Positions 18,053 through 26,548 are shown, counted from the first letter of the stretch. The stretch: DNA of 55,361 nucleotides from an uncultured Eubacterium sp. (GCA_937900695.1 CALCFD010000010.1:1-55361); one strand, 5' to 3'. The notes: generated by a model not told the origin, from the letters alone. Numbers and translations: made by a program.

Positions 18053-19267
18053 TTATGGTCTTTTGATTAATACTGAACTTATTGTAGCAACAATAACACC
18101 AGCTAGCATAATCATAAAAGTACTTAGATATGACTGACTTGAGTCATAAAGTGCACCTGCAATAGTCCCACCAAATGAAGCAACTAATAAATTCATGTTA
18201 ATAATTGGATAGTTCACCGGATAATTTTTCATTCCGAAGAAAGCCCCAATAAATGCTGAATTCATCGGTGTTACACCACCATAAGCAAGACCACTTACCA
18301 TAAATGCAACAATAATTAATGCAAAGCTCTTAGTCATCAATGCAGCAATTAATAATCCTACAGCTACTAAAAATGCAATATCAACTACAAACATTGTATT
18401 TCTTCTACCAATCTTATCAAATAAAAGACCAGTAATAACTCTTCCTATACCGTTTAGAATAGAAATTAGACCTACTACTGTAGCAACTGTACCTGCAGCT
18501 GCTGCCGGATTGATTTCTAATACGATACCACTTGCCTGTGAAATAAGCGCTAGACCTGCAGCACTTAAGCATACAGCCCATACAAAATATAACCAAAAAG
18601 ATGGTCTTGTAAGCATCTTTCCAGGTGTGGCCTCAATACCTTCTTCCTTCTTAACTCCAGTTTTCTTTTCTGGTGGAGCTGGTGGAATAAAGTCAGCACC
18701 AGGAGCCTTAATAATTAAAGCGCCTACTACAAGTACTACAATAAGTACTATTCCAAATACAAAGAATGTTGTTCTCCAAGCATCAACTCCTGGACCTGCT
18801 GGTGTGCAAGCCTGATAAACTTTACCTATAATAAAGCTACCAATACCAAATCCCATTAGTAAGATGCCTGAAATAAGACCAGGTTTGTCTGAAAACCATT
18901 TAGTTACACAACTCATGATTCCATTATAAACAAAACCTGAAGCGAATCCAGCTAATACACCATATCCAATGTAAAGCATAGCTAATGATTCAGCTCTTGA
19001 AGCGATAAAAAATCCAACAAAGAATAAAATACCGCTAATGATAATATTAGCTTTAACACTAATTTTCTTAGCAGTTAAACCTCCTGCTAATCCTCCAAAA
19101 CAGAAAAATGACATGCAAATTGTAAATGTCAATGATAGCTGCGCTTGTGTCCACTGTGGGAAATATGCTGCAATTGGTGATGCAAGCACACTCCATGCAT
19201 AAACCAAGCCTGCAAATAGTAAGATTATAGTTCCTACCCCTGCATAAAGCCAACGTTTCTTTTCCAT
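18053..19267 (-). CDS. MFS transporter, oxalate/formate antiporter (OFA) family
   Basis: A 404-residue major facilitator carrier with twelve predicted membrane segments. The N-terminus (RWLYAGVGTIILLFAGLVYA, then WSVLASPIAAYFPQW) is the OFA-type start, and a central loop rich in Pro/Lys (IPPAPPEKKTGVKKEEG) separates the two six-helix halves; DKIGRRNTMF is the MFS loop motif in the second half. Family members exchange oxalate, formate or other small organic acids, and the substrate cannot be fixed from sequence. GGAGGT lies six bases before the ATG. It is 68 bp downstream of an NhaC-type antiporter gene and probably shares its transcript. Confidence 0.88.
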   Translation of the reverse strand: MEKKRWLYAGVGTIILLFAGLVYAWSVLASPIAAYFPQWTQAQLSLTFTICMSFFCFGGLAGGLTAKKISVKANIIISGILFFVGFFIASRAESLAMLYIGYGVLAGFASGFVYNGIMSCVTKWFSDKPGLISGILLMGFGIGSFIIGKVYQACTPAGPGVDAWRTTFFVFGIVLIVVLVVGALIIKAPGADFIPPAPPEKKTGVKKEEGIEATPGKMLTRPSFWLYFVWAVCLSAAGLALISQASGIVLEINPAAAAGTVATVVGLISILNGIGRVITGLLFDKIGRRNTMFVVDIAFLVAVGLLIAALMTKSFALIIVAFMVSGLAYGGVTPMNSAFIGAFFGMKNYPVNYPIINMNLLVASFGGTIAGALYDSSQSYLSTFMIMLAGVIVATISSVLIKRP

Positions 19268-19297
19268 TAAATGACCTCCAAATTAATATATTAAATT

Positions 19298-19316
19298 TAT
19301 AATCGTAAAACGATTA
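19298..19316. repeat. Inverted repeat between the NhaC and MFS genes
   Basis: ATAATCGT, three A, ACGATTAT: a perfect 8-3-8 inverted repeat in the 68 bp gap. No T run follows in the direction of transcription, so it looks more like an RNA processing hairpin or an operator than a terminator. Confidence 0.5.
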
Positions 19317-19335
19317 TTTAACTAAATCCACGACA

Positions 19336-20640
19336 TTACTTACTTTTTTCCACTTTGTTTTGAGGTCTAAAGATGATAAATAGTAATGCACTAATACCCA
19401 TAAGTATTGGGTAATATAAATTAGGTATAATATCTATTGGTGTTATACCTCCAAATCCACCTTCAACAGCTAAAGCTGCAGCTGTTAAAAGCTGAGCACC
19501 ATAAGGAATAATTCCCTGCCCTACTGATGCAAAAATATCTAAAACTGAAGCAACCCTCTTTGGCTGAACTTCAAATTCATCACCAATTTCTTTAGCGATA
19601 GGGCCAGTTAATACGATTGCTACTGTATTATTAGCTGTACATAAGTCAACGATAAATACTAAAATAGCAATACCAAATTCAGCTCCTTTTTTACCTTTAG
19701 TTCTATTTTTAATACCTTCAATAATAAGATCTATACCGCCGTTTTCTTTAACTAAAGCAACAATACAAGCAACAGTGATAGAAATAATAGAAATCTCAAA
19801 CATAGAAGCCATACCCTCTCCAATAGCTTTTACAGCTTCAAATAATGTAAATGTATTAGTTCCAATTCCTACAGCTACAGATAAGAAAATACCTGAAAAC
19901 AATACTGCAAAAACATTAAAACCTATAAGAGCTCCTATTAATACTACTAAATATGGAACTATTTTAATTAATGAATACTCATAATTAGAATCTCCAGAGT
20001 ACACCAAAGAAGTACTTCTAACATAGAATAATACTATAGCTATAATCGCAGCTGGTAAAACTATAAAAAAGTTTTGAGTAAACTTATCTTTCATTTCACA
20101 ACCTTGAGTTCTTACGGCAGCAATAGTTGTGTCTGAAATCATTGAAAGGTTATCACCAAACATAGCACCTGATACTACTGCACCTACGCAAATAGCAATA
20201 GGAAATCCTGTTTGCTGTGCTACACCTACTGCAATTGGTGTTAAAGCTGTAATTGTTCCTACCGATGTTCCCATTGAAACTGAGATGAAGCACCCAATTA
20301 AGAATAACCCAACAATCATAAACTTAGCTGGTAAAATTGATAAACCAAAGTTTACTGTACTTTCAACGCCACCTGCAGCTGAAACAACGCCTGAAAAGGC
20401 TCCTGCAACAATGAAGATAAATATCATAGTAATAATATTGACATCTCCAGCTCCCTTGGCAATAATTTCTAGCTTTTCATTAAATGAAAGCTTTTTGTTC
20501 TGCATCATACCTACAAATAAAGCAATTACAAACGCAACTAAAGCCGGCATTGCATAAAAGTCACCTTTAATAATTCCTCCACCTGCAAATAGTACAATAA
20601 ATACTAAGAAAGGCAGTAAAGCCCAACCTCTGTTTTTCAT
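19336..20640 (-). CDS. Na+/H+ antiporter, NhaC family
   Basis: A 434-residue membrane protein of the NhaC (ion transporter) superfamily with about eleven helices. Diagnostic segments are MGTSVGTITALTPIAVG, GAMFGDNLSMISDTTIAA (conserved GDxxSxxSDTT motif) and DLCTANNTVAIVLTGPIA. Members exchange sodium for protons, or couple organic-acid or amino-acid exchange to sodium. GAGGAG lies 11 bases before the ATG. It is divergent from a second NhaC-type gene at 21050 and precedes the OFA carrier on the same strand, which suggests a joint role in organic-acid or ion balance. Confidence 0.9.
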   Translation of the reverse strand: MKNRGWALLPFLVFIVLFAGGGIIKGDFYAMPALVAFVIALFVGMMQNKKLSFNEKLEIIAKGAGDVNIITMIFIFIVAGAFSGVVSAAGGVESTVNFGLSILPAKFMIVGLFLIGCFISVSMGTSVGTITALTPIAVGVAQQTGFPIAICVGAVVSGAMFGDNLSMISDTTIAAVRTQGCEMKDKFTQNFFIVLPAAIIAIVLFYVRSTSLVYSGDSNYEYSLIKIVPYLVVLIGALIGFNVFAVLFSGIFLSVAVGIGTNTFTLFEAVKAIGEGMASMFEISIISITVACIVALVKENGGIDLIIEGIKNRTKGKKGAEFGIAILVFIVDLCTANNTVAIVLTGPIAKEIGDEFEVQPKRVASVLDIFASVGQGIIPYGAQLLTAAALAVEGGFGGITPIDIIPNLYYPILMGISALLFIIFRPQNKVEKSK

Positions 20641-20708
20641 TAAATAATCAACTCCTCAAAAAAAATTACATATGATTACTCATATGCCCATACATAAATT
20701 GCTTCAAT

Positions 20709-20738
20709 ATTATACCATAATATACAAAGCCTACGCAA
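20709..20738 (-). promoter_or_regulatory. Promoter of the minus-strand NhaC-MFS unit
   Basis: Minus strand: TTGCGT (20738-20733), 18 bp spacer, TATAAT (20714-20709). Transcription would start near 20702, about 60 bases before the ATG at 20640. Confidence 0.6.
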
Positions 20739-20872
20739 CGCATATTTATTGAAATTCAAAGGAATACCATTAATTTATCATATGAACAAAAAATATATTA
20801 ATTTTTTAAATAATTTAATAAAAACAAAAAATTTTTTATAAATATTTCAATTATTACATAATCGTCACAAGG

Positions 20873-20886
20873 GTTGAAATTTCAAC
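20873..20886. promoter_or_regulatory. Perfect 14 bp palindrome, possible operator
   Basis: GTTGAAATTTCAAC is an exact palindrome 61 bp upstream of the plus-strand -35 and about 135 bp from the minus-strand -35. Its position between two divergent transporter promoters suggests a regulator site; no cognate regulator gene is adjacent. Confidence 0.45.
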
Positions 20887-20946
20887 AATATTTGTTTTTA
20901 TGTAAAAAAAAATTTAAAAAAACGTGAATTTTCGCACAACTATTAA

Positions 20947-20974
20947 TTGATTTTTTTTGTTTCTATGCTACAAT
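20947..20974 (+). promoter_or_regulatory. Promoter of the plus-strand NhaC gene
   Basis: TTGATT at 20947-20952, 16 bp spacer, TACAAT at 20969-20974 preceded by TGC (extended -10). Confidence 0.65.
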
Positions 20975-21049
20975 AAATCTAACGAGTGTTTTGTGTTATT
21001 TAACTAGAATCATTTATGAACTTATTACTTATTTTGAGAGGAGAACACT

Positions 21050-22534
21050 ATGGAAAATACTAATGTTAAAGAACCTCGCAAACCTTATTTATGGGAAGCA
21101 CTATTTTCGTTCGGCGCCTTGATTGTTATCATGGCAATTGGTATCGCAGTATTCAAAGTTGACCCACATATTCCTATGTTTTTAGGAGTAATTGTAGCAG
21201 CACTTATGGCTCTAAAAATCGGTTATAAATGGTCAGCTATTGAAGAAATGATGATCACAGGTATTTCAAGAGCTATGCAGGCGATATTAATCCTTGCTAT
21301 CGTAGGTATGATGGTTGGTATTTGGTTACTATCAGGTACTATCCCAACAATGATTTACTACGGTCTAAAATTATTATCACCTTCTATCTTCCTAATTGCT
21401 GCAGTTTTAGTATGTTCTGTAACATCACTAGCAACAGGAAGCTCATGGGGTACTATGGGTACTATGGGTCTAGCTCTAATGGGTATTGCTCAAGGTATGG
21501 GCATGCCAATCGGACCTACAGCTGGTGCAATCTTAGCTGGTGCATACTTTGGTGATAAGCTTTCTCCACTATCAGATACTACTAACCTAGCTCCTGCTAT
21601 GGCTGGTACTGACGTATTTACTCACGTAAAATACATGTTGAAAGCAACAATTACAGCATACGTTATCGCGCTAGTATTCTTCGGCATTTATGGATTTAAG
21701 CACTCAGCTAGTGGAGATGTTGACACTTCTCAGGTTACTGTCCTAATGAACGGCTTACAGGATACTTTTAACATCAACCCAGTATTACTACTACCTCCAG
21801 TAGTTGTAATCTTAGCTATCGCTCTTAAGATTCCTGCTCTACCTGGTATCGCACTAGGTGCTATTGTAGGTGCTATCTTAGTACCAATCTTCCAGGGCGA
21901 TTTAGCAGTATTCTATGACGATAATGGTCCAGTATTCCAGCATAACGGAGCAAACTTTGGAGATATTCTATATGTTGCTAGAAACGGATTCGTATGTAAC
22001 ACAGATATAGATGCCCTAAATAGCCTATTATCAACAGGTGGTCTAATGAACATGGCTTCATCAATCTTAATGACAGTTATTGCTATGATGTTTGGTGGTA
22101 TCATGGAATTTACTCATCAGCTTGAAGTAATCGTAGACAAGATTACTAAGGTTATTAAGAGTGGTCCTGGACTAATCATCGCAACAGAACTTACTTGTGT
22201 AGCTTCTAACATCACAATGCCAGAACAGTACATCTCAATCCTAGTTCCTGGTAGAATGTATGCAGATGCATATAAGAAAGCTGGTATCCATCCTAAATCA
22301 TTATCAAATGCTTTAGAATCAGCTGGTACAGTTACATCTCCACTAATTCCTTGGAACACTTGCGGAATGTACATCGCAGCTACACTAGGTATCACAGCAG
22401 GAACATACGCACCATGGGCAGTATTTAACTATCTAATGCCTGTAGTAACTATCGTATTTGCATTCCTAGGAATCACTTGCACAAAGATGACTCCAGAAGA
22501 ACAGGAAAAAGCACTTGCTGGTGAATTAGTATAA
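21050..22534 (+). CDS. nhaC: Na+/H+ antiporter NhaC
   Basis: A 494-residue NhaC-family antiporter with about twelve membrane segments. Key motifs are TGSSWGTMGTMGLALMG, AGAYFGDKLSPLSDTTNLAP (the GDKxSPLSDTT signature), and MPEQYISILVPGRMY near the C-terminus. It is longer and closer to classical NhaC than the divergent neighbour at 19336. Codon choice differs from most of the window, with many CTA (Leu), ATC and TAC codons, consistent with strong expression or a separate origin. GAGAGGAG precedes the ATG, and a terminator follows closely, so it is probably transcribed alone. Confidence 0.93.
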   Translation: MENTNVKEPRKPYLWEALFSFGALIVIMAIGIAVFKVDPHIPMFLGVIVAALMALKIGYKWSAIEEMMITGISRAMQAILILAIVGMMVGIWLLSGTIPTMIYYGLKLLSPSIFLIAAVLVCSVTSLATGSSWGTMGTMGLALMGIAQGMGMPIGPTAGAILAGAYFGDKLSPLSDTTNLAPAMAGTDVFTHVKYMLKATITAYVIALVFFGIYGFKHSASGDVDTSQVTVLMNGLQDTFNINPVLLLPPVVVILAIALKIPALPGIALGAIVGAILVPIFQGDLAVFYDDNGPVFQHNGANFGDILYVARNGFVCNTDIDALNSLLSTGGLMNMASSILMTVIAMMFGGIMEFTHQLEVIVDKITKVIKSGPGLIIATELTCVASNITMPEQYISILVPGRMYADAYKKAGIHPKSLSNALESAGTVTSPLIPWNTCGMYIAATLGITAGTYAPWAVFNYLMPVVTIVFAFLGITCTKMTPEEQEKALAGELV

Positions 22535-22578
22535 TTAAACTTATTTTGATTTAAAATTCTTATTATAACTAACACTCT

Positions 22579-22613
22579 AAAAAAAAGAGACTCGCACATG
22601 CGGGTCTCTTTTC
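22579..22613 (+). terminator. Intrinsic terminator after nhaC
   Basis: AAAAGAGACTCGCA (22583-22596) pairs with TGCGGGTCTCTTTT (22599-22612) around a two-base loop and is flanked by A and T runs, so it may also stop the minus-strand ung transcript. Confidence 0.85.
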
Positions 22614-22639
22614 GCATCTTTTTATACTCTCACAAAAGA

Positions 22640-23299
22640 TCATTCACTAATCTGCCAGTTAATAGGTTTTTCTAGGAGACTGTTTGTCCTTGAGAAGAAC
22701 TTACCTCCAAAAAAACCTCGATATGCAGATAATGGACTTGGATGCGGACTTTCTAATATATGATGGTTTGGATTAGTTATGTATTTCTTTTTGCTTCTAG
22801 CATTTGCACCCCAAAGGATAAAGACTATAGGCTCCTCTCTTTGATTAAGCTTCTTTATTACATTGTCAGTAAAGATTTCCCATCCTTTATCTTTATGGCT
22901 ATTTGCTTGAGCTCTTCTCACAGTTAAAACTGTATTCAATAAAAGTACACCCTCATGTGCCCATTCAACCAAATAACCATGGTTCGGTATTTTAAATCCA
23001 ATATCATCATGAAGCTCCTTATATATATTTACTAACGAAGGTGGTATAGGCACCCCTTTTTTTACAGAAAAAGCTAATCCGTGAGCCTGACCTGGCTCAT
23101 GATATGGATCTTGACCTAATATCACAGCTTTAACATCTTTGTATTGTGTCAATTTTAATGCATTAAAAATATCATGCATATTCGGGTAGATTTCTTTAGT
23201 TTTATATTCTTTCTTTAGAAATTCTCTCAACTTTAAATAATATTCCTTATCAAATTCTCCTTTAAGAATCTCATCCCAATCGTTTCCCAAATTTACCAT
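22640..23299 (-). CDS. ung: Uracil-DNA glycosylase, family 1
   Basis: Removes uracil from DNA in base excision repair. The 219-residue protein has the family-1 motif VILGQDPYHEPGQAHGLAFS (catalytic Asp in GQDPYH), LLLNTVLTVRRAQANSHKDK, IVFILWGANA, and the leucine-loop motif ESPHPSPLSAYRGFFG with the catalytic His. The length is normal. GAGAGGAG lies upstream of the ATG. It is divergent from the gene at 23388 and converges on nhaC. Confidence 0.97.
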   Translation of the reverse strand: MVNLGNDWDEILKGEFDKEYYLKLREFLKKEYKTKEIYPNMHDIFNALKLTQYKDVKAVILGQDPYHEPGQAHGLAFSVKKGVPIPPSLVNIYKELHDDIGFKIPNHGYLVEWAHEGVLLLNTVLTVRRAQANSHKDKGWEIFTDNVIKKLNQREEPIVFILWGANARSKKKYITNPNHHILESPHPSPLSAYRGFFGGKFFSRTNSLLEKPINWQISE

Positions 23300-23351
23300 A
23301 TTAAACTACTCTCCTCTCATTGATATTTTGATTATAATACATATTATACTA

Positions 23352-23380
23352 TTTTAAAATCATCAAATTCAGTGTACAAT
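23352..23380 (+). promoter_or_regulatory. Promoter placed for a leaderless mRNA
   Basis: TACAAT at 23375-23380 ends exactly 7 bases before the ATG at 23388, which puts +1 on or next to the A of the start codon. The -35 region at 17 bp is only TTTTAA. There is no ribosome binding site between the -10 and the ATG. Confidence 0.5.
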
Positions 23381-23387
23381 ATATGTT

Positions 23388-24020
23388 ATGAGAATTTATA
23401 TTTCAAAAGATGCAAATAAAATATTAATAGACTACTTAATGACATTTACAAAAGATATAGTCTATATTTCAAAAAACGGTACCTACCCTGCTATAGATAA
23501 TCATCCTGATATACGGATGTGTCAAATTGACAATGAAGTTTTTATGGGTGATTTAAATAAAATAGGATACAAATATCCTGACGATATCATCTATAACGGA
23601 GTGTGTATAGGAGATTATTTTATTCACAATACCAAATATACCGATAAGCTTTTACTTGCCGAAATAGAAAAAAACAACTATAAAATAATAAATGTAAAGC
23701 AAGGATATACAAAATGCAATGTCGTACCTGTAGGTAATACTAGCCTTATTACATCAGATATTGGCATAGCTAAAGCATGTTCTCCCTATTTAGATGTATT
23801 AACCATATCAAATGGAAACATACTCTTACCTGGAGTAAACTATGGTTTTATTGGTGGATGCAGCGGTATGATTAATGATACGATTATTTTTAATGGTAAT
23901 TTAGCAAAACATCCTGATTATACCAAAATACTAAAATTTATAGAAAGTAAAGGCTACAAAGCCAAATGGTTTATAGAATATGAGCTCACAGATATAGGCT
24001 CAATAATAGTAGAAAACTAG
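23388..24020 (+). CDS. DUF6873-like protein with guanidino-modifying-enzyme (pentein) fold
   Basis: A 210-residue protein that I place in the DUF6873 'GME fold' group: an N-terminal strand MRIYISKDAN, NHPDIRMCQI, NGVCIGDYFIHN, VKQGYTKCNVVPVGNTSLIT (conserved KCN..VG..S.IT.D block near 110-125), GFIGGCSGM and the ending LTDIGSIIVEN. Pentein-fold enzymes modify guanidino groups and use a C-terminal Cys nucleophile; none is present near the end here, so an enzyme activity is doubtful. The start lacks a ribosome binding site and seems leaderless. msrA follows 9 bp downstream, so the two are co-transcribed with the radical SAM gene. Confidence 0.75.
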   Translation: MRIYISKDANKILIDYLMTFTKDIVYISKNGTYPAIDNHPDIRMCQIDNEVFMGDLNKIGYKYPDDIIYNGVCIGDYFIHNTKYTDKLLLAEIEKNNYKIINVKQGYTKCNVVPVGNTSLITSDIGIAKACSPYLDVLTISNGNILLPGVNYGFIGGCSGMINDTIIFNGNLAKHPDYTKILKFIESKGYKAKWFIEYELTDIGSIIVEN

Positions 24021-24029
24021 GAGGAAAAA

Positions 24030-24587
24030 ATGTTACAAGAAATATATTTAGCAGGTGGTTGCTTTTGGGGAATGGAGAAACTATTCTCAATGCTACCAGG
24101 CGTAATACAAGTTATAAGCGGATATGCCAATGGCAAAGACGATATCATTCCCGATTATGAAAAAGTATGCAATGGTAAAACAGGCTACAAAGAAGCTATA
24201 AGAGTCAGATACGATAACGAGTCTACTTCTCTTGAAGCTCTTTTATTTGCCTATTTTCAGGTAATTGATCCTACTATTCCTAACAGGCAAGGTTTTGATA
24301 AAGGCACCCAGTACCAAACAGGTATCTACTACACCGACGATACTAGCGAGCGCATAATAGAAAAAATCGTAAAAATCGAAAAAACTGCCGTAAAACAGTT
24401 TGTAGTTGAAGTTGAACCGCTAAAAAATTTCCATATTGCAGAGGACTATCATCAAGAATATCTTTTAAAAAATCCTAATGGATATTGTCACATTAATCCT
24501 ACTCGCATGGAAAAAGTTGCTAATTTTAATATTACACCAGCTATGTATGATAGACCTGCAAAAGAAATACTAAGGATTGATATTTAA
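24030..24587 (+). CDS. msrA: Peptide methionine sulfoxide reductase MsrA
   Basis: Reduces the S-epimer of methionine sulfoxide in proteins. The catalytic motif GGCFWGME sits at about residues 9-16, followed by GYANG, YEKVCNGKTGYKEAIRV, QFDxGTQYR-like FDKGTQYQTGIYY and FHIAEDYHQEYLLKNPNGYC, whose final Cys may resolve. At 185 residues it is a single-domain MsrA without a fused MsrB. AGGAGG precedes the ATG. It is 9 bp after the DUF6873 gene and 2 bp before the radical SAM gene. Confidence 0.97.
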   Translation: MLQEIYLAGGCFWGMEKLFSMLPGVIQVISGYANGKDDIIPDYEKVCNGKTGYKEAIRVRYDNESTSLEALLFAYFQVIDPTIPNRQGFDKGTQYQTGIYYTDDTSERIIEKIVKIEKTAVKQFVVEVEPLKNFHIAEDYHQEYLLKNPNGYCHINPTRMEKVANFNITPAMYDRPAKEILRIDI

Positions 24588-24589
24588 TT

Positions 24590-25597
24590 ATGAAAAAACA
24601 CGCTATTATTCCAATATTCATACCTCATGAAGGTTGTCCTAACGACTGCGTATTTTGCAATCAAAAAATAATTACCGCAAGAAGCCAGCCAGTTACTGTA
24701 GACCATGTAGAGGATATTATAAAATCCCATCTATCAACCTTAACTGATAGAAATCTTGAAACCATAGAAATCGCATTTTTCGGCGGCAGCTTTACAGGTA
24801 TACCTATGATCCAGCAAAATGAATATTTAGAGGTTGCCCACAAATACAAAAAAGCCGGCTTAGTAGATAAGCTGCACATGTCCACAAGACCTGACTACAT
24901 CAACAGAGACATTCTCGATAACCTAAAGAGATTTCAGGTAGATGTAATCGAGCTAGGAGTCCAGTCCTTTGACGAGGAAGTTTTAAGGCTCTCAAAGCGA
25001 GGCCACACCATAGAGCAAGTCTACGACGCTTGCCAGTTAATTAAGGACTACGGCTTCACACTCGGCATACAGCTGATGATCGGCCTGCCGGGAGACACCA
25101 TGGAAAAATCCATAAAAAGCGCAGAAAAAGCAGCGGCCATTAAACCTGCCCTGGCTCGTCTCTACCCGACTGTAGTCTTAGAGGACACCGAGCTTGCAGA
25201 TATGTACAGGAATGGCACTTACAAAGGTCTTAGGGAAGATGAAGCTGTAAATACCTGCGCTGCAATGTATAAAATCCTTACAGCTGCTGATGTTAACGTT
25301 ATGAGAGTAGGTCTTAAATCCACTGATCTTGTAACTAATCAAAGCGATTTGGGCGGCAATTACCACCCTGCATTTAGGCAGTTAGTAGAAGGTAAAATCG
25401 CTAGAGAAATCATAGAAAATGAACTTTTGAAGACAGCCCAAAAGGAAATTACTTTTGCTTCAAACAGCAAATCATTTTCCAACATGATAGGCCATAAAGG
25501 TATAAATAAAAAATATTTTGAAGAAAAATTTCCTGACAAGAAAATCTCATATATTATAGACAACAATCTAAAAGCCGGTTTATATAAAAAGAAGTAG
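24590..25597 (+). CDS. Radical SAM protein, Elp3-like
   Basis: A 335-residue radical SAM enzyme. The cluster motif is EGCPNDCVFCNQ (CxxxxCxxC spacing, about residues 16-24), followed by IAFFGGSFTGIP (SAM-binding GGE-like motif) and VIELGVQSFDEEVL..RGHT, the pattern of the Elp3 group, with LMIGLPGDT further on. The acetyltransferase half of Elp3 is absent, so tRNA modification is possible but not shown. It starts 2 bp after msrA without a clear ribosome binding site of its own. The middle (about 24961-25200) is 48-55% G+C by my count while the flanks are near 40% or lower, suggesting a mosaic gene. Confidence 0.88.
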   Translation: MKKHAIIPIFIPHEGCPNDCVFCNQKIITARSQPVTVDHVEDIIKSHLSTLTDRNLETIEIAFFGGSFTGIPMIQQNEYLEVAHKYKKAGLVDKLHMSTRPDYINRDILDNLKRFQVDVIELGVQSFDEEVLRLSKRGHTIEQVYDACQLIKDYGFTLGIQLMIGLPGDTMEKSIKSAEKAAAIKPALARLYPTVVLEDTELADMYRNGTYKGLREDEAVNTCAAMYKILTAADVNVMRVGLKSTDLVTNQSDLGGNYHPAFRQLVEGKIAREIIENELLKTAQKEITFASNSKSFSNMIGHKGINKKYFEEKFPDKKISYIIDNNLKAGLYKKK

Positions 25598-25625
25598 CTA
25601 TTAATTAACAGCTACTTCTTTTTTT
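25586..25625. terminator. Bidirectional terminator between the radical SAM gene and sdpI
   Basis: AAAAAGAAGTAGCT (25586-25599) pairs with AGCTACTTCTTTTT (25610-25623) and is flanked by A and T runs. It overlaps the last codons of both convergent genes. Confidence 0.85.
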
Positions 25626-26247
25626 AATATAGACTTGCATAAATCGTAATTACTATAGTAATTACGATAAATAATCCTATAAATATAATTGAAATTAATG
25701 GCCCCATAAATCCGCTGATACAAATTAAAAAACCTGAAACAATAAAGACTATACCCATAATCTTATTCATCTTAGCCCACTTTTTTTCATCTCTAATAGT
25801 TTGGCAAGTTTTAACTCCAACAATAATATTTTGTTTAGTTTTAGGTAAGTAATTTCCTATTATAACAAATATAAATCCTATTAATATACAGGCGTTCTTT
25901 CGTATATCAATATTTTGACCTAAAGCTATATTTATAGTGCTTATATATACAAAAATGGTTACTACTGGTACTATAAACTTTGAAATATTCATTATTTTTC
26001 TGTTAGCCTTCGAGTTTTCCATTTTTCTATCGCTTACAATACATAAAAATCCCTGTAAAAGTGCCAATGGCAAAGGTAATAATACAGCTAGTGATTTAGG
26101 TGCCCATCCATCAGGTTGATTATACGAATCAAAATGTATCGCTACTCTTTCAGGCATCTTATCGTAATTAATAATCCCATATAAAATAGGTAACAAACAT
26201 AATAAGACTGTGATAATAAGTGTTCTTTTATTTATTTTATTTGACAT
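25624..26247 (-). CDS. sdpI: SdpI-family membrane protein
   Basis: A 207-residue protein with six predicted membrane helices. It joins a DUF1648 half (NYDKMPERVAIHFDSYNQPD, the LPxxxPxHF-type loop) to an SdpI half (GNYLPKTKQNIIVGVKTCQT, with TIRDEKKWAKMNKIMG). In Bacillus SdpI confers immunity to the SdpC toxin and sequesters the repressor SdpR at the membrane. ATG at 26247 (seven bases after GGAGGT) is chosen; it overlaps the regulator stop by 11 bp. No sdpABC toxin genes are in the window, so the signal sensed here is unknown. Confidence 0.88.
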   Translation of the reverse strand: MSNKINKRTLIITVLLCLLPILYGIINYDKMPERVAIHFDSYNQPDGWAPKSLAVLLPLPLALLQGFLCIVSDRKMENSKANRKIMNISKFIVPVVTIFVYISTINIALGQNIDIRKNACILIGFIFVIIGNYLPKTKQNIIVGVKTCQTIRDEKKWAKMNKIMGIVFIVSGFLICISGFMGPLISIIFIGLFIVITIVITIYASLY

Positions 26248-26512
26248 CTTTTTTACCTCCAAACTGATTTATCCATACTAATATTTCTTCAAATACAGAT
26301 ATATTAAGGTCGTAATAAATATAGTTTTTATATTTCGTTTCCACTACTAGCTCAGCTGCCTTTAACTTTTTTAAGTGATATGAAACAGTTGCATTAGTTA
26401 GATTAAAATGCTCTGCAATTTCACCAGCTGATTTTTTACCATCCTTTAGCATGGTTATAATATCTCTTCTTACCGGATCAGAAATAGCCTTAAGAGTTTC
26501 TGATAATCCCAT
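26237..26512 (-). CDS. sdpR: ArsR-family repressor of the SdpR type
   Basis: A 91-residue winged-helix protein. LKAISDPVRRDIITMLKDGK is the ArsR N-terminal pattern, SAGEIAEHFNLTNATVSYHL the helix-turn-helix, and KAAELVVETKYKNYIYYDLN the wing. There are no Cys metal ligands, so it is not a metal sensor. ATG at 26512 (after GAAAGGAA) gives the usual ArsR N-terminus; an ATG 27 bases upstream lies before that site. Two matching inverted repeats bracket its consensus promoter, so autoregulation is very likely. It is translated together with sdpI. Confidence 0.92.
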   Translation of the reverse strand: MGLSETLKAISDPVRRDIITMLKDGKKSAGEIAEHFNLTNATVSYHLKKLKAAELVVETKYKNYIYYDLNISVFEEILVWINQFGGKKDVK

Positions 26513-26548
26513 ATTTTTTTCCTTTCTCAGATAATACATACAAACTGA

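Larger units (their letters stand above)
20641..21049. other. 409 bp AT-rich intergenic region between divergent NhaC genes
   Basis: Holds no gene. It contains one promoter facing each way and a perfect 14 bp palindrome between them, listed separately. The section 20770-20940 is very AT-rich with several A and T tracts and could be curved. About 75 bases of leader lie between the plus-strand promoter and the ATG at 21050, with no fold that I recognise. Confidence 0.7.

Noticed and set aside
20129..20557. 142-codon open frame on the plus strand
   Set aside because: Lies entirely antisense to the NhaC gene at 19336-20640, has low-complexity Thr/Ile/Pro-rich translation and no ribosome binding site; it mirrors the codon pattern of the real gene.
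21050..22534. Horizontal transfer of the nhaC gene from its distinct codon use
   Set aside because: Preference for CTA, ATC and TAC is also seen in part in the pyruvate carboxylase and AGCS genes, so strong expression explains it as well as transfer; there are no flanking repeats.
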